DNA of 64,000 bases from Streptomyces sp. LUP30. GTDB taxonomy: Bacteria > Actinomycetota > Actinomycetes > Streptomycetales > Streptomycetaceae. The DNA lies in assembly GCF_001746365.1 (NCBI RefSeq), contig NZ_MJAJ01000002.1, forward strand, positions 218,312 through 282,311. The letters are read 5' to 3'. Both the position numbers and the translations under genes were made by a program. Under the pieces are notes generated by a model, which was given only the letters and a program-made list of their open reading frames with translations, did not search any database and had not been told where the DNA came from. This document shows, piece after piece, positions 26,533 through 34,774 of the stretch. Numbering within the stretch: position 1 is the stretch's first letter; each line of letters starts with the position of its first letter.

Positions 26533-26981
26533 CGGGCGTCCTTCGGGGTCGCCGGGCCCTCGGGGACGACGGCCACGGTCACGGCGCTGACGACCGGTTC
26601 GCCGTCGGCGTCCCGGTACTCGGTGATGCGCTCGCTGAACAGCAGGCGGCCGGTGCGGCCCTGCTTCTCCCAGCTGCGACCGGTGCTGTTGTGCGCATAG
26701 AGGGTCTCGCCGGCGCGCACCGGGCGGTGGTACTCGAAGTGCTGCTCGGCGTGGAGCCCGCCACCGCCCTCGGCCATGACGCCGGCGTCACGCCCCGACC
26801 CGAACCACTCCTCGTCCGGCCTGGGACGCAGGTGGTAGTCGGAGTCGTAGTGGGCGCTCGCCATGGTGAAGGTGGGCGGTGCGAGTGCGGACTCACCCTC
26901 GTAGGCCGCGTTCTCGTCTCCGATGGCGCGGGCGAACATCATGATGTGCCCGGCCTCGACGGGGAAGGGTTGCCCTGTCAT
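26529..26981 (-). CDS. FAS1-like dehydratase/hot-dog partner subunit
   Basis: A 150-residue protein with the N-terminal-MaoC (FAS1-like dehydratase) signature: EAGHIMMFARAIGDEN, APPTFTMASAHYD and HAEQHFEYHRPVRAGETL. Such chains lack the catalytic Asp-His motif and pair with a MaoC chain to widen the substrate tunnel. Overlap with the following MaoC gene by four bases supports a 1:1 complex. Substrates of known homologous pairs are steroid side-chain or long acyl enoyl-CoAs; here the substrate is unknown. Confidence 0.82.
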   Translation of the reverse strand: MTGQPFPVEAGHIMMFARAIGDENAAYEGESALAPPTFTMASAHYDSDYHLRPRPDEEWFGSGRDAGVMAEGGGGLHAEQHFEYHRPVRAGETLYAHNSTGRSWEKQGRTGRLLFSERITEYRDADGEPVVSAVTVAVVPEGPATPKDAR

Positions 26982-27004
26982 CTGCGTGTGCTCCTCGCAT
27001 CGGT

Positions 27005-27868
27005 TCAGTACGGCAGAAACGCGTCGCGCGTGGCCTCGTCCGGGTCGAAGTCCGGGGGCAGTCCCTCGAACTCGGGCTCCCGCTTCTCCACGAAGCTCGA
27101 CACGCCCTCACGGAAGTCGGGCGAGCCCGCGAAGAACTCCATGGCGGAGTAGGAGCGGGCGAGGGCGTCGGTGAAGGTGCGGTCCAGGTCGCCGTACACC
27201 TGGTGACGCAGGACGGCCATGGCCCGCGGCGAGCAGTTGCGGGCGATGTCCCGGGCGTAGGCGCGGGCGGCGTCGAGCAGGTCCTCGGGCTCCACGACGC
27301 GGCTGACCAGGCCGAGGCTCTGCGCCTCGTCGGCGTCGAAGACGCGGCCGGACAGCAGCAGGTCGAGCGCGTTCTCCAGACCGATGACACGCGGCAGCAC
27401 GTACGGCAGGTTGTACTCGCCGGCCAGCCCGCGGCGGGTGAACGCGGTGGTGAAGCGGGCCCCGCGGGCGGCGAAGCGGACGTCGCAGATGAGGGCCTGG
27501 ACCAGGCCGATGCCCGCGCAGGCGCCGTTGACGGCGGCGATCAGCGGCTTCGGCATGTTCCGCCTGCTGTACATGGGGACGCGGGCCTGGAGGTTGAGGG
27601 ACTCCCCCGGCTGCGAGTTCTGCTCCAGGCGCTGCATGTCCATCCCTGGGCAGAAGGCCCTGCCCGCACCGGTGATGATCACGACTCTGACGGCGGGGTC
27701 CTGTGCGGCCTGGTCGAGGAGCGCGAAGAAGCGGCGCTCCATCGGCAGGCTCCACGCGTTCTTGCGCTCGGGCCGGTTGAGGGTGACGGTGGCGACGCCG
27801 TCCTCGTCGACCTCGTACAGGACCAGGTCCAGGTCCAGGTCCTCGGGGGCCATGGTCTCCTCGGGCAT
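27005..27868 (-). CDS. Crotonase-fold enoyl-CoA hydratase/isomerase family protein
   Basis: A 287-residue crotonase: RPERKNAWS, ITGAGRAFCPGMDM, NGACAGIGLVQALICD and FTRRGLAGEYNLPYVLPR. As in the product of 20345-21184, its closest relative in the window, the two classical hydratase Glu are missing and a Glu sits in GLAGEYN. An isomerase or other crotonase reaction is as likely as hydration. I chose ATG 27868; GAGGAG of the preceding gene's stop region serves as ribosome site, with GTG at 27871 as alternative. It lies between the thioesterase and the FAS1-like dehydratase in the leftward operon. Confidence 0.86.
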   Translation of the reverse strand: MPEETMAPEDLDLDLVLYEVDEDGVATVTLNRPERKNAWSLPMERRFFALLDQAAQDPAVRVVIITGAGRAFCPGMDMQRLEQNSQPGESLNLQARVPMYSRRNMPKPLIAAVNGACAGIGLVQALICDVRFAARGARFTTAFTRRGLAGEYNLPYVLPRVIGLENALDLLLSGRVFDADEAQSLGLVSRVVEPEDLLDAARAYARDIARNCSPRAMAVLRHQVYGDLDRTFTDALARSYSAMEFFAGSPDFREGVSSFVEKREPEFEGLPPDFDPDEATRDAFLPY

Positions 27869-27872
27869 CACG

Positions 27873-28364
27873 TCACTCCTCGTCCAGCGGTTCGATCGGG
27901 TCGCCGACGCCGGGCCGTTCCCCGGAGATGGTCACCACCACCTGCCCGCGGGCGCAGACCCGTCCGTCGGCCCGCACGTCGACGTCGGCGAAGTGCACCC
28001 GGCCGCCCCGCCGCACACAGCGCGCGTACGCCACCGCCTCACGGCCGCGGGCGGGTGCGAGGTACTGCACCGACATCGACACGGTGCTGAGCCGGCTGCC
28101 CTTGGTGAAGTCGTGCCCGGCGATCACGGCTCCGGCGCCGGCCGTGTCGATGAGCGCGGAGATGACTCCGCCGTGGAAGACGTCCTCATGGGCCGAGAGG
28201 GACTCGGCGTAGGGGAGCACGATCTCGACCCCGTCCGCGTCCCAGCGCGTCACCCGTATGCGGCAGCGCCGGTTGAAGGCGACCCCGCGCTCCCAGCGGA
28301 CCCGGAACCAGGCCCGGCGTTCGCGCTGTTGCTGATCGGTGAGGGTCCTCGCCGCGACGGTCAT
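27873..28364 (-). CDS. PaaI-type hot-dog thioesterase
   Basis: A 163-residue hot-dog protein with the PaaI/4HBT signature DVFHGGVISALIDTAGAGAV, including the Asp/Gly helix-start region that positions the attacking water, and LSTVSMSVQYLAPARG. It should hydrolyse acyl-CoA, perhaps releasing CoA from dead-end intermediates. It is the first gene of the six-gene leftward operon, with operators F1 and F2 in the divergent gap behind it. Next gene five bases downstream. Confidence 0.86.
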   Translation of the reverse strand: MTVAARTLTDQQQRERRAWFRVRWERGVAFNRRCRIRVTRWDADGVEIVLPYAESLSAHEDVFHGGVISALIDTAGAGAVIAGHDFTKGSRLSTVSMSVQYLAPARGREAVAYARCVRRGGRVHFADVDVRADGRVCARGQVVVTISGERPGVGDPIEPLDEE

Positions 28365-28400
28365 CAGCCCGCCCTCCGGTCCCGGCCTGGCGGCCGATCC

Positions 28401-28418
28401 ATATAGTTACATGAATTG
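28401..28418. promoter_or_regulatory. AT-rich operator, site F1
   Basis: ATATAGTTACATGAATTG lies 37 bases upstream of the leftward thioesterase start. Its TAGTTA core matches sites I, L and M2. Together with F2 it makes a two-site control region for a divergent pair. Confidence 0.6.
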
Positions 28419-28462
28419 AACAGATGAGGCAATCGCCCGAGCCCGAAGCCGGACGCTAGATG

Positions 28463-28482
28463 TATTATTTATATAACTGATT
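28463..28482. promoter_or_regulatory. AT-rich operator, site F2
   Basis: TATTATTTATATAACTGATT; its reverse complement begins AATCAGTTA, the same as site E and the reverse complement of site N. It lies 28 bases before the start of the rightward CoA-transferase gene. Confidence 0.7.
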
Positions 28483-28510
28483 CGCTGTCCGTGAACAGAG
28501 GGAGGCCCAG

Positions 28511-29722
28511 ATGCCGTCGACCGCACTGGCCGGGATCCGCGTGCTCGATCTGTCCCGCATCCTCGCCGCGCCCCTGGCGACCCAGATGCTCGCCGATCTG
28601 GGCGCCGAGGTGATCAAGGTCGAGCGGCCCGGATCGGGGGACGACTCCCGGACGTACGGCCCTCCCTTCGCCCCCGGCCCCGGGGGCGAACGGACCGACA
28701 CCGCCGCCTTCTACCTCTCCTGCAACCGCAACAAGCGGTCGGTCACCGTCAACCACGCCTCTCCCGAGGGACAGGAGCTGATCCGCGCCCTAGCCGCGCG
28801 GTCGGACGTGCTGGTGGAGAACTTCCGGACGGGCACGCTGGCCAAGTACGGCCTCGACCACAAGAGCCTGCGCGCGATCGACCCGCGCCTCGTCTACCTC
28901 TCGGTCACCGGCTTCGGCCAGACCGGCCCGTACGCCGACCGACCCGGCTACGACGGCATCTTCCAGGCCATGTCCGGGATGATGAGCGTCTCCGGGCACC
29001 CCGAGGAGCCGATGAAGGTCGGCGTCAGCATGATCGACATCCTCACCGGGCTCTACGCCTCCACGGCCGTCCTCGCGGCCCTGCGCCACCGGGACCGCAC
29101 CGGCGAGGGGCAGTTCATCGACCTGTCCCTGCTGGACTGCGGCCTGGCCTCGCTGTCCCACTTCGCGATGAACTACCTGGTCTCCGGCGAGGTTCCGCAG
29201 CGGCGCGGCAACGGCGGGTACGGCGGGATCCCCTCTCAGGCCTTCCCCTGCAAGGACCGGCCGATCTTCCTGGTCGCGGGCAACGACAAGCAGTTCGCCG
29301 CGTTCTGCGCCGCGGCCGACCGCACCGACCTCCTCCAGGACGAACGGTTCGCCACGACCCCGGCCCGGATCGCGCACCGCGAGGAGATCCTGCCGGTGCT
29401 GGCGGCGATCCTTCGCACCCGCACCCGGGACGAGTGGCTGACCGTACTCGACGCACACGACGTCCCCGCGGGCCCGTACAACGAGCTGCCCGAGGTCTTC
29501 GCCGACCCGCAGATACAGCACCGGGGAATGCTGATCGAGGTCGAGGACCCGGCCTCCGGACAGCTCCCGATGCTCGCCAACCCCATCAGGTTCACGGCGA
29601 CGCCGGTCGAGGGGTACACCCCGCCGCCGGCGCTGGGTGAACACACCGACGAAGTGCTCACCGCTCTTGCGGGGGTGACGGAAAGTCAGCTGGCTGCCCT
29701 GCGGGGCCGGGGTGTCGTGTAG
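28511..29722 (+). CDS. CaiB/BaiF (family III) CoA transferase
   Basis: A 403-residue family III CoA transferase. Visible are RVLDLSRILAAPLATQMLADLG, AEVIKVERPGSGDDSR, SDVLVENFRTGTLAKYGLD with the catalytic Asp region following, VTGFGQTGPYADRPGYDGI and the C-terminal PALGEHTDEVLTAL. It moves CoA between acyl donors and a free acid without ATP, so it offers a second activation route beside the ligases. GGAGG precedes ATG 28511. It is a single-gene unit; only five bases separate its end from the convergent dehydrogenase, so there is no room for a separate terminator. Confidence 0.92.
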   Translation: MPSTALAGIRVLDLSRILAAPLATQMLADLGAEVIKVERPGSGDDSRTYGPPFAPGPGGERTDTAAFYLSCNRNKRSVTVNHASPEGQELIRALAARSDVLVENFRTGTLAKYGLDHKSLRAIDPRLVYLSVTGFGQTGPYADRPGYDGIFQAMSGMMSVSGHPEEPMKVGVSMIDILTGLYASTAVLAALRHRDRTGEGQFIDLSLLDCGLASLSHFAMNYLVSGEVPQRRGNGGYGGIPSQAFPCKDRPIFLVAGNDKQFAAFCAAADRTDLLQDERFATTPARIAHREEILPVLAAILRTRTRDEWLTVLDAHDVPAGPYNELPEVFADPQIQHRGMLIEVEDPASGQLPMLANPIRFTATPVEGYTPPPALGEHTDEVLTALAGVTESQLAALRGRGVV

Positions 29723-29727
29723 CGGCG

Positions 29728-30483
29728 TCAGCCGATCAGGGTCCGGCCGCCCTCCAGCATCAGCGTCGCGCCGGTCAGATAGGCCATATCGTCGCTGACC
29801 AGCGCGACCACCGCCCGGCCGATGTCGGCCTCCGGGTCCCCGAGCCGGCCCAACGGGATCTGCCGGGCGAGCTCGTCCGCCTTGTGCGGGTGCGCCGCCA
29901 GATAGTCCTCGGCGGCCGGGCTGAGCGCGGCCGGACAGATGACGTTCACCCGGATCCCGTACGCGCCCCACTCGCGCGCGGCGACCCGGCTCAGGCCGCG
30001 GATCGCCTCCTTGGCCATCGCGTACGCCGCGAAGGTCGCCTCGCCCTGCACGGCGGCCGACGAGCCGAGGTTCACGACGCTGCCGCGGCTCTCCTTGAGA
30101 TGGGGCAGGGCGGCCCGCATGGCGTGGAAGGCGGCCAACGGACCGCTCCGATAGGCGAGTTCGACATCCTCGTACGTCGTCTCCGCCAGCCGGCGCTGCA
30201 CCGAGGACTGCGCGTTGTTGACGAGCACATCGAGACCGCCGAACTCCCGTACCGTCTCGGCCACCATGCGGTCGACGTCCTCCCGCTCCCCCACGTCCCC
30301 GACCACGGAGTACGCCCGTCCCCCGCGCTCGGCGATCACCCCGGCCGTGTCCGCCAGCTTGCCCTCGGTGCGACCGGTGATCACCACGGCCGCCCCTTCG
30401 GCGGCCAGCGCGAGCGCGATGCCGCGGCCCACGCCCTGCCCGCCGCCGGTGACCAGCGCCGTCCTCCCCGACAACCGTGCCAT
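29728..30483 (-). CDS. Short-chain dehydrogenase/reductase
   Basis: A 251-residue SDR with TGGGQGVGRG, NNAQSSVQRRL in place of the usual NNAG, LGSSAAVQGEATFAAYAMAKEAI (Ser, Tyr, Lys) and the end LEGGRTLIG. R36 after strand 2 (VITGRTE) favours NADP. It overlaps the upstream SnoaL-like gene by one base (TGATG) and is the last of four genes: two acyl-CoA dehydrogenases, SnoaL-like, SDR. A role as hydroxyacyl-CoA or alcohol dehydrogenase is inferred. Confidence 0.86.
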   Translation of the reverse strand: MARLSGRTALVTGGGQGVGRGIALALAAEGAAVVITGRTEGKLADTAGVIAERGGRAYSVVGDVGEREDVDRMVAETVREFGGLDVLVNNAQSSVQRRLAETTYEDVELAYRSGPLAAFHAMRAALPHLKESRGSVVNLGSSAAVQGEATFAAYAMAKEAIRGLSRVAAREWGAYGIRVNVICPAALSPAAEDYLAAHPHKADELARQIPLGRLGDPEADIGRAVVALVSDDMAYLTGATLMLEGGRTLIG

Positions 30484-30995
30484 CACGTCTCCTTCCAGAA
30501 GCCCGTCCAGGCGGGGAAGGCCTCGGGCAGCGCCGGCTCTCCGGCACCCTCCCAGCCCTGGAATCCCACCGCCTGGGGGCGCTCGGTCACGTCCGCCGCG
30601 TACCAGTGCCGCTCGCGGCGCCGGGAGAAGTACCACTCGCCGTCCACGCGCGCGTAGTCGTCCCGGTAGCAGATCGCCATCACGATCCACCGCTCCCCCA
30701 CCTCGTGTTCGGCCCGGCAGTACACCGCGCCGGTCGCCGTGTCACGGCCGGTGAACTCGATGCGGTGCCCGCAGATCTGGTGGACCGACCGGTGGAAGCC
30801 GCGCACCTGGGGTTCGATGTGTCGCCGCAGGACGTCCCGCCCGCGGCCGTGGCGCCCCATGTCCACGTCGGGCCGGAAGCAGCCGACCCACGCGTCCAGG
30901 TCGCGGCCGTCCACGGCGAGCGCGTAGCGGACGGGCAGCTGCTGGATGGCGAGCTGCGACTCGACGCGGTCGAGACGGTCCTCGACCGGCGTCAC
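30483..30995 (-). CDS. SnoaL-like (NTF2 fold) protein
   Basis: A 170-residue protein of the SnoaL-like/nuclear-transport-factor-2 type: QLAIQQLPVRYALAVDGRDLDAWVGCF at the N-terminus (helix pair), then HRSVHQICGHRIEF and RAEHEVGERWIVMAICY strands, and DGEWYFSRRRERHWYA. Members act as hydratases, isomerases, dehydratases or ring-hydroxylating-enzyme small subunits. Asp and His positions typical for ketosteroid-isomerase-like chemistry (Y-A-x-x-x-D-x-x-D) are present. GTG at 30995 overlaps the dehydrogenase stop and has AAGGAG eight bases before it. A steroid-isomerase-like or hydratase role is possible but not shown. Confidence 0.75.
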   Translation of the reverse strand: MTPVEDRLDRVESQLAIQQLPVRYALAVDGRDLDAWVGCFRPDVDMGRHGRGRDVLRRHIEPQVRGFHRSVHQICGHRIEFTGRDTATGAVYCRAEHEVGERWIVMAICYRDDYARVDGEWYFSRRRERHWYAADVTERPQAVGFQGWEGAGEPALPEAFPAWTGFWKET

Positions 30996-32170
30996 GGGCG
31001 CGGCTCCTTCGGCAGGCCCAGGACCTGTTCTCCGATGATGTTGCGCTGGATCTCGCTCGACCCGCCGTAGATCGTCTCCGCGAGGGCCAGCAGGAAGGAG
31101 CGCTGCCTGCGGTCCAGGGCGTAGTCTTCGCCGACGATCTGCCCGGCCGGACCAGCCAACTCCGTGGCCAGCTGGCCGAGTTGCTGGTGCCGGGTCGACG
31201 CGTACAGCTTCGCGGTGGTGGCCTGTGCTCCCGGCGTGCGGCCAGCGGTCAGTTCGGCGATGGTACGCAGGTTGGTGGTGCGCATGATGCGTACGGAGAT
31301 CCAGGCGTCGACGATACGGCGGCGCAGCATCGGGTCGTCGAGCGCGCCCCGCTCCCGGGCCAGGTCGATCAGCGCCTCGGCCTCCCGCTCGAAGGTGAGC
31401 TGCTGGGGCAGGAGCGTGGTGCCGCGCTCGATGCCGAGCGTGGCCATCGCGGTGCGCCAGCCCTGACCGACCTCGCCGACGACCATGTCGGCGCCGGTAC
31501 GGGCGTCGGAGAGGAAGACCTCGGCGAACTCGTCCTGGCCGGCGAGGTTGCGGATGGGACGGATCTCCACGCCGGGCTGGTCGGTGGGCACCAGCAGCAG
31601 GCTCAGGCCCTTGTGCCGCGCGGACTGCGGGTCCGTCCGGGTGAGGACGTAGAGCCAGTCGGCGTGCACACCGAACGAGGTCCACACCTTCTGTCCGCTG
31701 ACCACCCACTCGTCGCCGTCCCGTTCGGCCCGGGTGCGCACGGACGCCAGGTCGGAGCCTGCGCCCGGCTCGCTGAAGCCCTGGCCCCACAGTTCCTCGA
31801 CGGCGAGGATCGGCGGCAGGAAACGCTTCTTCTGCGCCTCGCTGCCCATCGTGAGGAGCATCGGGCCGAGCAGGTCGAGGGCGTTGACGGTGGCCCGGTA
31901 CGGGGCGTTCACGCGGGCGTACTCGTACTCGAAGACGATCTCCTCGAGCAGCCCGAGCCCGCGTCCGCCGTACTCCCGGGGCCAGCCGATGCCCAGCCAG
32001 CCGCCTGCGGACAGTTCACGGTCCCAGGCGAGGCGGACCTCCCAGGCGGCTCCGTCGGTGGGGCCGCCCACGCCCCGGTGCTCGGCGAACTCCCCCACCA
32101 GGTGGTCCGCCAGCCAGTCCCGCACCTCGTCGCGGAAGTCGCGTGCCGCGGGCCCGAAGTCCAGCTCCAT
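30992..32170 (-). CDS. Acyl-CoA dehydrogenase, subunit of a two-gene pair
   Basis: A 392-residue acyl-CoA dehydrogenase with IGWPREYGGRGLGLLE, the flavin-binding GFSEPGAGSDLASVRTRA, GQKVWTSFGVHADWLYVL and GGSSEIQRNIIGEQVLGLPKE. It pairs with the shorter dehydrogenase encoded 20 bases upstream (32191-33315). Two unlike chains with this division of motifs form the alpha2beta2 enzymes used on bulky substrates in mycobacterial cholesterol side-chain degradation (for example FadE26/27). The FAD is likely shared at the interface. Ends by overlapping the SnoaL-like gene. Confidence 0.88.
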   Translation of the reverse strand: MELDFGPAARDFRDEVRDWLADHLVGEFAEHRGVGGPTDGAAWEVRLAWDRELSAGGWLGIGWPREYGGRGLGLLEEIVFEYEYARVNAPYRATVNALDLLGPMLLTMGSEAQKKRFLPPILAVEELWGQGFSEPGAGSDLASVRTRAERDGDEWVVSGQKVWTSFGVHADWLYVLTRTDPQSARHKGLSLLLVPTDQPGVEIRPIRNLAGQDEFAEVFLSDARTGADMVVGEVGQGWRTAMATLGIERGTTLLPQQLTFEREAEALIDLARERGALDDPMLRRRIVDAWISVRIMRTTNLRTIAELTAGRTPGAQATTAKLYASTRHQQLGQLATELAGPAGQIVGEDYALDRRQRSFLLALAETIYGGSSEIQRNIIGEQVLGLPKEPRP

Positions 32171-32190
32171 GTCAGCTTCTCCCTGAGGTC

Positions 32191-33315
32191 TCAGATGCCG
32201 AGCCGGGTGGCGAGCAGTTCCCGGTGGTACGACGGTGTGCCGAGCAGGACTTCGGAGCTCTTGGCCCGCTTGAGGTACAGGTGCGCGGGGTGCTCCCAGG
32301 TGAAGCCGATGCCGCCGTGGACCTGGATGTTGTCGGCGGCGACCTTGGTGAACGCCTCCGAGCAGAAGGTTTGGGCGAGCGCGGCGGCGAGGGCGATGTC
32401 CGTCCCGTCGTCCGCGTCCAGCGCCCACAGTCCGCCGTAGGCGGCCGAGCGGGCGGACTCGATCTCCACGAGCATGTCGGCGCACTTGTGCTTGATCCCC
32501 TGGAACGAGCCGATGGGACGGCCGTACTGCTCGCGGATCTTGGCGTACTCGACCGCGGCGTCCAGGGCGGCCGCGGCTCCTCCGACCTGTTCGGCGGACA
32601 GGAGTACGGCGGCGGTCGCGAGGGTGCGCTCCAGGGCGGGCCACGCCGTGCCCTCGGCGCCCAGGAGACGGGCAGGGGTGTCCGTGAACTCGAGCCGGGC
32701 CTGTTTGCGGGTCTGGTCGAGGGTGGGGAGAGGGGTGCGGGCGAGGCCTGGCGCGTCGGCGGTCTCGACCGCCAGGAGGCTGATGCCACCGGGCGTGCGG
32801 CCGGCGACCAGGAGCAGGTCTGCCAGGTGTCCGTCCGGGACGTACGTCTTCACGCCGTTCAGTCGCCAGCCGCCTGTCTCGTCGTGGGCGGCGGTGAGCC
32901 CGATGCCCTGCTCGTCCCAGCGGCCGCCGTCCTCGGTGAGCGCCAGGGTGGCCACCGTCCCGCCGGACGTGATGCCCGGCAGGAAGTCGTGCCGCGCCTG
33001 CTCGTCGGCGCAGCGCAGCAGGGCCTCGGCGGCGAGGGCGACGGTGGCGAAGTACGGCCCGCCGAGCAGCGCGCGGCCCGACTCCTCGAACACGATGCCG
33101 AGATCGACGTAGCCGAAGCCCGAGCCGCCGTACTTCTCCGGGACGGCGAGCCCCTGGAGGCCGAGTTCGCCGGCCATCCGCCGCCAGACGACGGGGTCGT
33201 GCCCCTGGGGGTCGGCGGCCAGGCGGCGCACGTTGGCCTCGTCGGAGTGCTTGGCGAGGAACGAGCGGACGACCTTGCGCAGTTCGTCCTGTTCCTCGCT
33301 GAAGGTGAGATCCAT
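32191..33315 (-). CDS. Acyl-CoA dehydrogenase, partner subunit
   Basis: A 374-residue dehydrogenase-family chain starting MDLTFSEEQDELRKVV. It has VPEKYGGSGFGYVDLG, the middle region with LALTEDGGRWDEQG instead of the usual SEPxAGSD signature, YGRPIGSFQGIKHKCADM and the C-terminal VHGGIGFTWEHPAHLYLKRAK. That ending and the degenerate flavin loop are typical of the second subunit of alpha2beta2 acyl-CoA dehydrogenases. It is first in its operon; site G lies upstream. Two other chains of the same subtype are encoded at 39331 and 53838. Confidence 0.88.
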   Translation of the reverse strand: MDLTFSEEQDELRKVVRSFLAKHSDEANVRRLAADPQGHDPVVWRRMAGELGLQGLAVPEKYGGSGFGYVDLGIVFEESGRALLGGPYFATVALAAEALLRCADEQARHDFLPGITSGGTVATLALTEDGGRWDEQGIGLTAAHDETGGWRLNGVKTYVPDGHLADLLLVAGRTPGGISLLAVETADAPGLARTPLPTLDQTRKQARLEFTDTPARLLGAEGTAWPALERTLATAAVLLSAEQVGGAAAALDAAVEYAKIREQYGRPIGSFQGIKHKCADMLVEIESARSAAYGGLWALDADDGTDIALAAALAQTFCSEAFTKVAADNIQVHGGIGFTWEHPAHLYLKRAKSSEVLLGTPSYHRELLATRLGI

Positions 33316-33374
33316 CCCGAACTTCCCGTCCTCCGCGCAACGTCCCGTGCGGCCCGCTTGCCGCCCAACCTTCG

Positions 33375-33409
33375 ATACAGTTAGATAATTATAGTATCCA
33401 CACTGAATA
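33375..33409. promoter_or_regulatory. Bipartite AT-rich operator, site G
   Basis: ATACAGTTAGATAATTATAG at 33375-33394 plus ACTGAATA at 33402-33409, the same blocks and spacing as site E. It lies in the 109-base divergent gap between the acyl-CoA dehydrogenase pair and a crotonase operon. Confidence 0.75.
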
Positions 33410-33424
33410 CACCAGGAGCGCGAC

Positions 33425-34246
33425 GTGACCGATCCCTACGCCCCGTTCACGAGCCTGACCTTCGAGCGGCCCGCGCCCGGTGTGCTGCGGATCGTGCTCG
33501 ACGCCCCGAACCTGAACGCCGTGGATCCGCGGATGCACGGCGAACTCGCCGACGTCTGGTCCGTCGTGGACCGCGACCAGGAGACCCGTGCGGTGCTCGT
33601 CCAGGGGGCGGGCCGGGCGTTCTCGGCGGGCGGGACCTTCGACTCCATCGAGGCCATGACCGAGGACTACACGGTGCGCGCCCGGGTGATGCGGGAGGCA
33701 CGCGACATGGTCTACGGCGTGCTCGACTGCTCCAAGCCGGTGGTCTCCGCGATCCACGGCCCGGCGGTCGGGGCGGGTCTGGTCATCGGCATGCTGGCGG
33801 ACATCTCCGTCGCCGCCCGCACCGCGAAGATCGTCGACGGGCACACACGGCTCGGTGTCGCGGCCGGTGACCATGCCGCCATCTGCTGGCCCTTGCTGTG
33901 CGGCATGGCCAAGGCCAAGTACTACCTGCTCACCTGCGAGACCCTCACCGGCGAGGAGGCCGAGCGGATCGGGCTGGTGTCGAAGTGCGTGGACGACGCC
34001 GACGTGCACACCGAGGCGCTGCAGGTGGCGACCGCCCTGGCAGCCGGACCGGCCAGCGCGATCAGCTGGACGAAACGGTCCCTCAACCACTGGTACCGCA
34101 CCGCCCAGCCCATCTTCGAGGCCTCGCTGGGGCTGGAGTTCTTCGGGTTCGGCGGGCACGAGGTCGTCGAGGGACTCGCCGCGCACCGCGAGAAGCGGAC
34201 CGCGGACTTCGAGGGCGTCGGCGGCAAGCACCCGCTCGACCTGTGA
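33425..34246 (+). CDS. Crotonase-fold enoyl-CoA hydratase/isomerase family protein
   Basis: A 273-residue crotonase: [53 protein letters not shown] and [21 protein letters not shown]. Neither of the two classical Glu is at its position (Ile/Gly and His/Thr instead), but an Asp occurs in AAGDHA. The product of 38518 has the same GLVAGDGGA loop, so the two form a subgroup distinct from the RRGLxxE type elsewhere in the island. GTG at 33425 follows AGGAG. It is co-transcribed with the MaoC-like gene 27 bases downstream. Confidence 0.85.
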   Translation: MTDPYAPFTSLTFERPAPGVLRIVLDAPNLNAVDPRMHGELADVWSVVDRDQETRAVLVQGAGRAFSAGGTFDSIEAMTEDYTVRARVMREARDMVYGVLDCSKPVVSAIHGPAVGAGLVIGMLADISVAARTAKIVDGHTRLGVAAGDHAAICWPLLCGMAKAKYYLLTCETLTGEEAERIGLVSKCVDDADVHTEALQVATALAAGPASAISWTKRSLNHWYRTAQPIFEASLGLEFFGFGGHEVVEGLAAHREKRTADFEGVGGKHPLDL

Positions 34247-34273
34247 CCACCGTACGAGAGGAACCGATCGACC

Positions 34274-34774
34274 ATGGCACCACAGCAGACCAGCACCGAG
34301 GTCCCCCTTCTGGTCAAGGGGCTGACCTATGAGGAGATGCCGGTCGGGCAGGTCTTCCGGACCGCTCGCCGCACCATCACGGAGACCGATCTGGTCAATT
34401 TCGTCACCTGGGGCGGCTTCACCGAGCCCCTTTTCTGGGACGCCTCGCACGCCGCGGACGGCGGCTACTCGGGGCGACTCGTCCCGGGGGGACTGACCTA
34501 CTGCATCGCCGAAGGCCTCGTCCTCCAGACGAACGTGCTGCACGGCACGGGCCTCGCCTTCCTGCACATGGAGCTCACCGTGCGGGGTCCGGTGTACGTC
34601 GGCGACACCGTGCACGCCGTCGTGGAGACCACGGAGTGCCGGCCCTCCAGCAAGCCCGGCCGGGGCGTGGTGACCAGCCGGATCACCGTACGCAACCAGC
34701 GGGACGAGGACGTCCTCGTCTACACGCCGGTGCGACTGATCCGCGGCCGGGACTACGAGGCTCCGGCGTCCTGA
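34274..34774 (+). CDS. MaoC-like dehydratase
   Basis: A 166-residue hot-dog protein: GLTYEEMPVGQVFRTARRTITETDLVNFVTWGGFTEPLFWD, then GRLVPGGLTYCIAEGLVLQ and HMELTVRGPVYVGDTVHAVV. The catalytic region reads TWGGFTEPLFWD, where hydratases have SGDxNPxH, so the His is replaced by Trp/Asp and activity may differ. Homologues of this form are often called MaoC dehydratases of the mesaconyl-CoA type. Its last 22 bases overlap the end of the convergent glycosidase-like gene. Confidence 0.8.
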   Translation: MAPQQTSTEVPLLVKGLTYEEMPVGQVFRTARRTITETDLVNFVTWGGFTEPLFWDASHAADGGYSGRLVPGGLTYCIAEGLVLQTNVLHGTGLAFLHMELTVRGPVYVGDTVHAVVETTECRPSSKPGRGVVTSRITVRNQRDEDVLVYTPVRLIRGRDYEAPAS

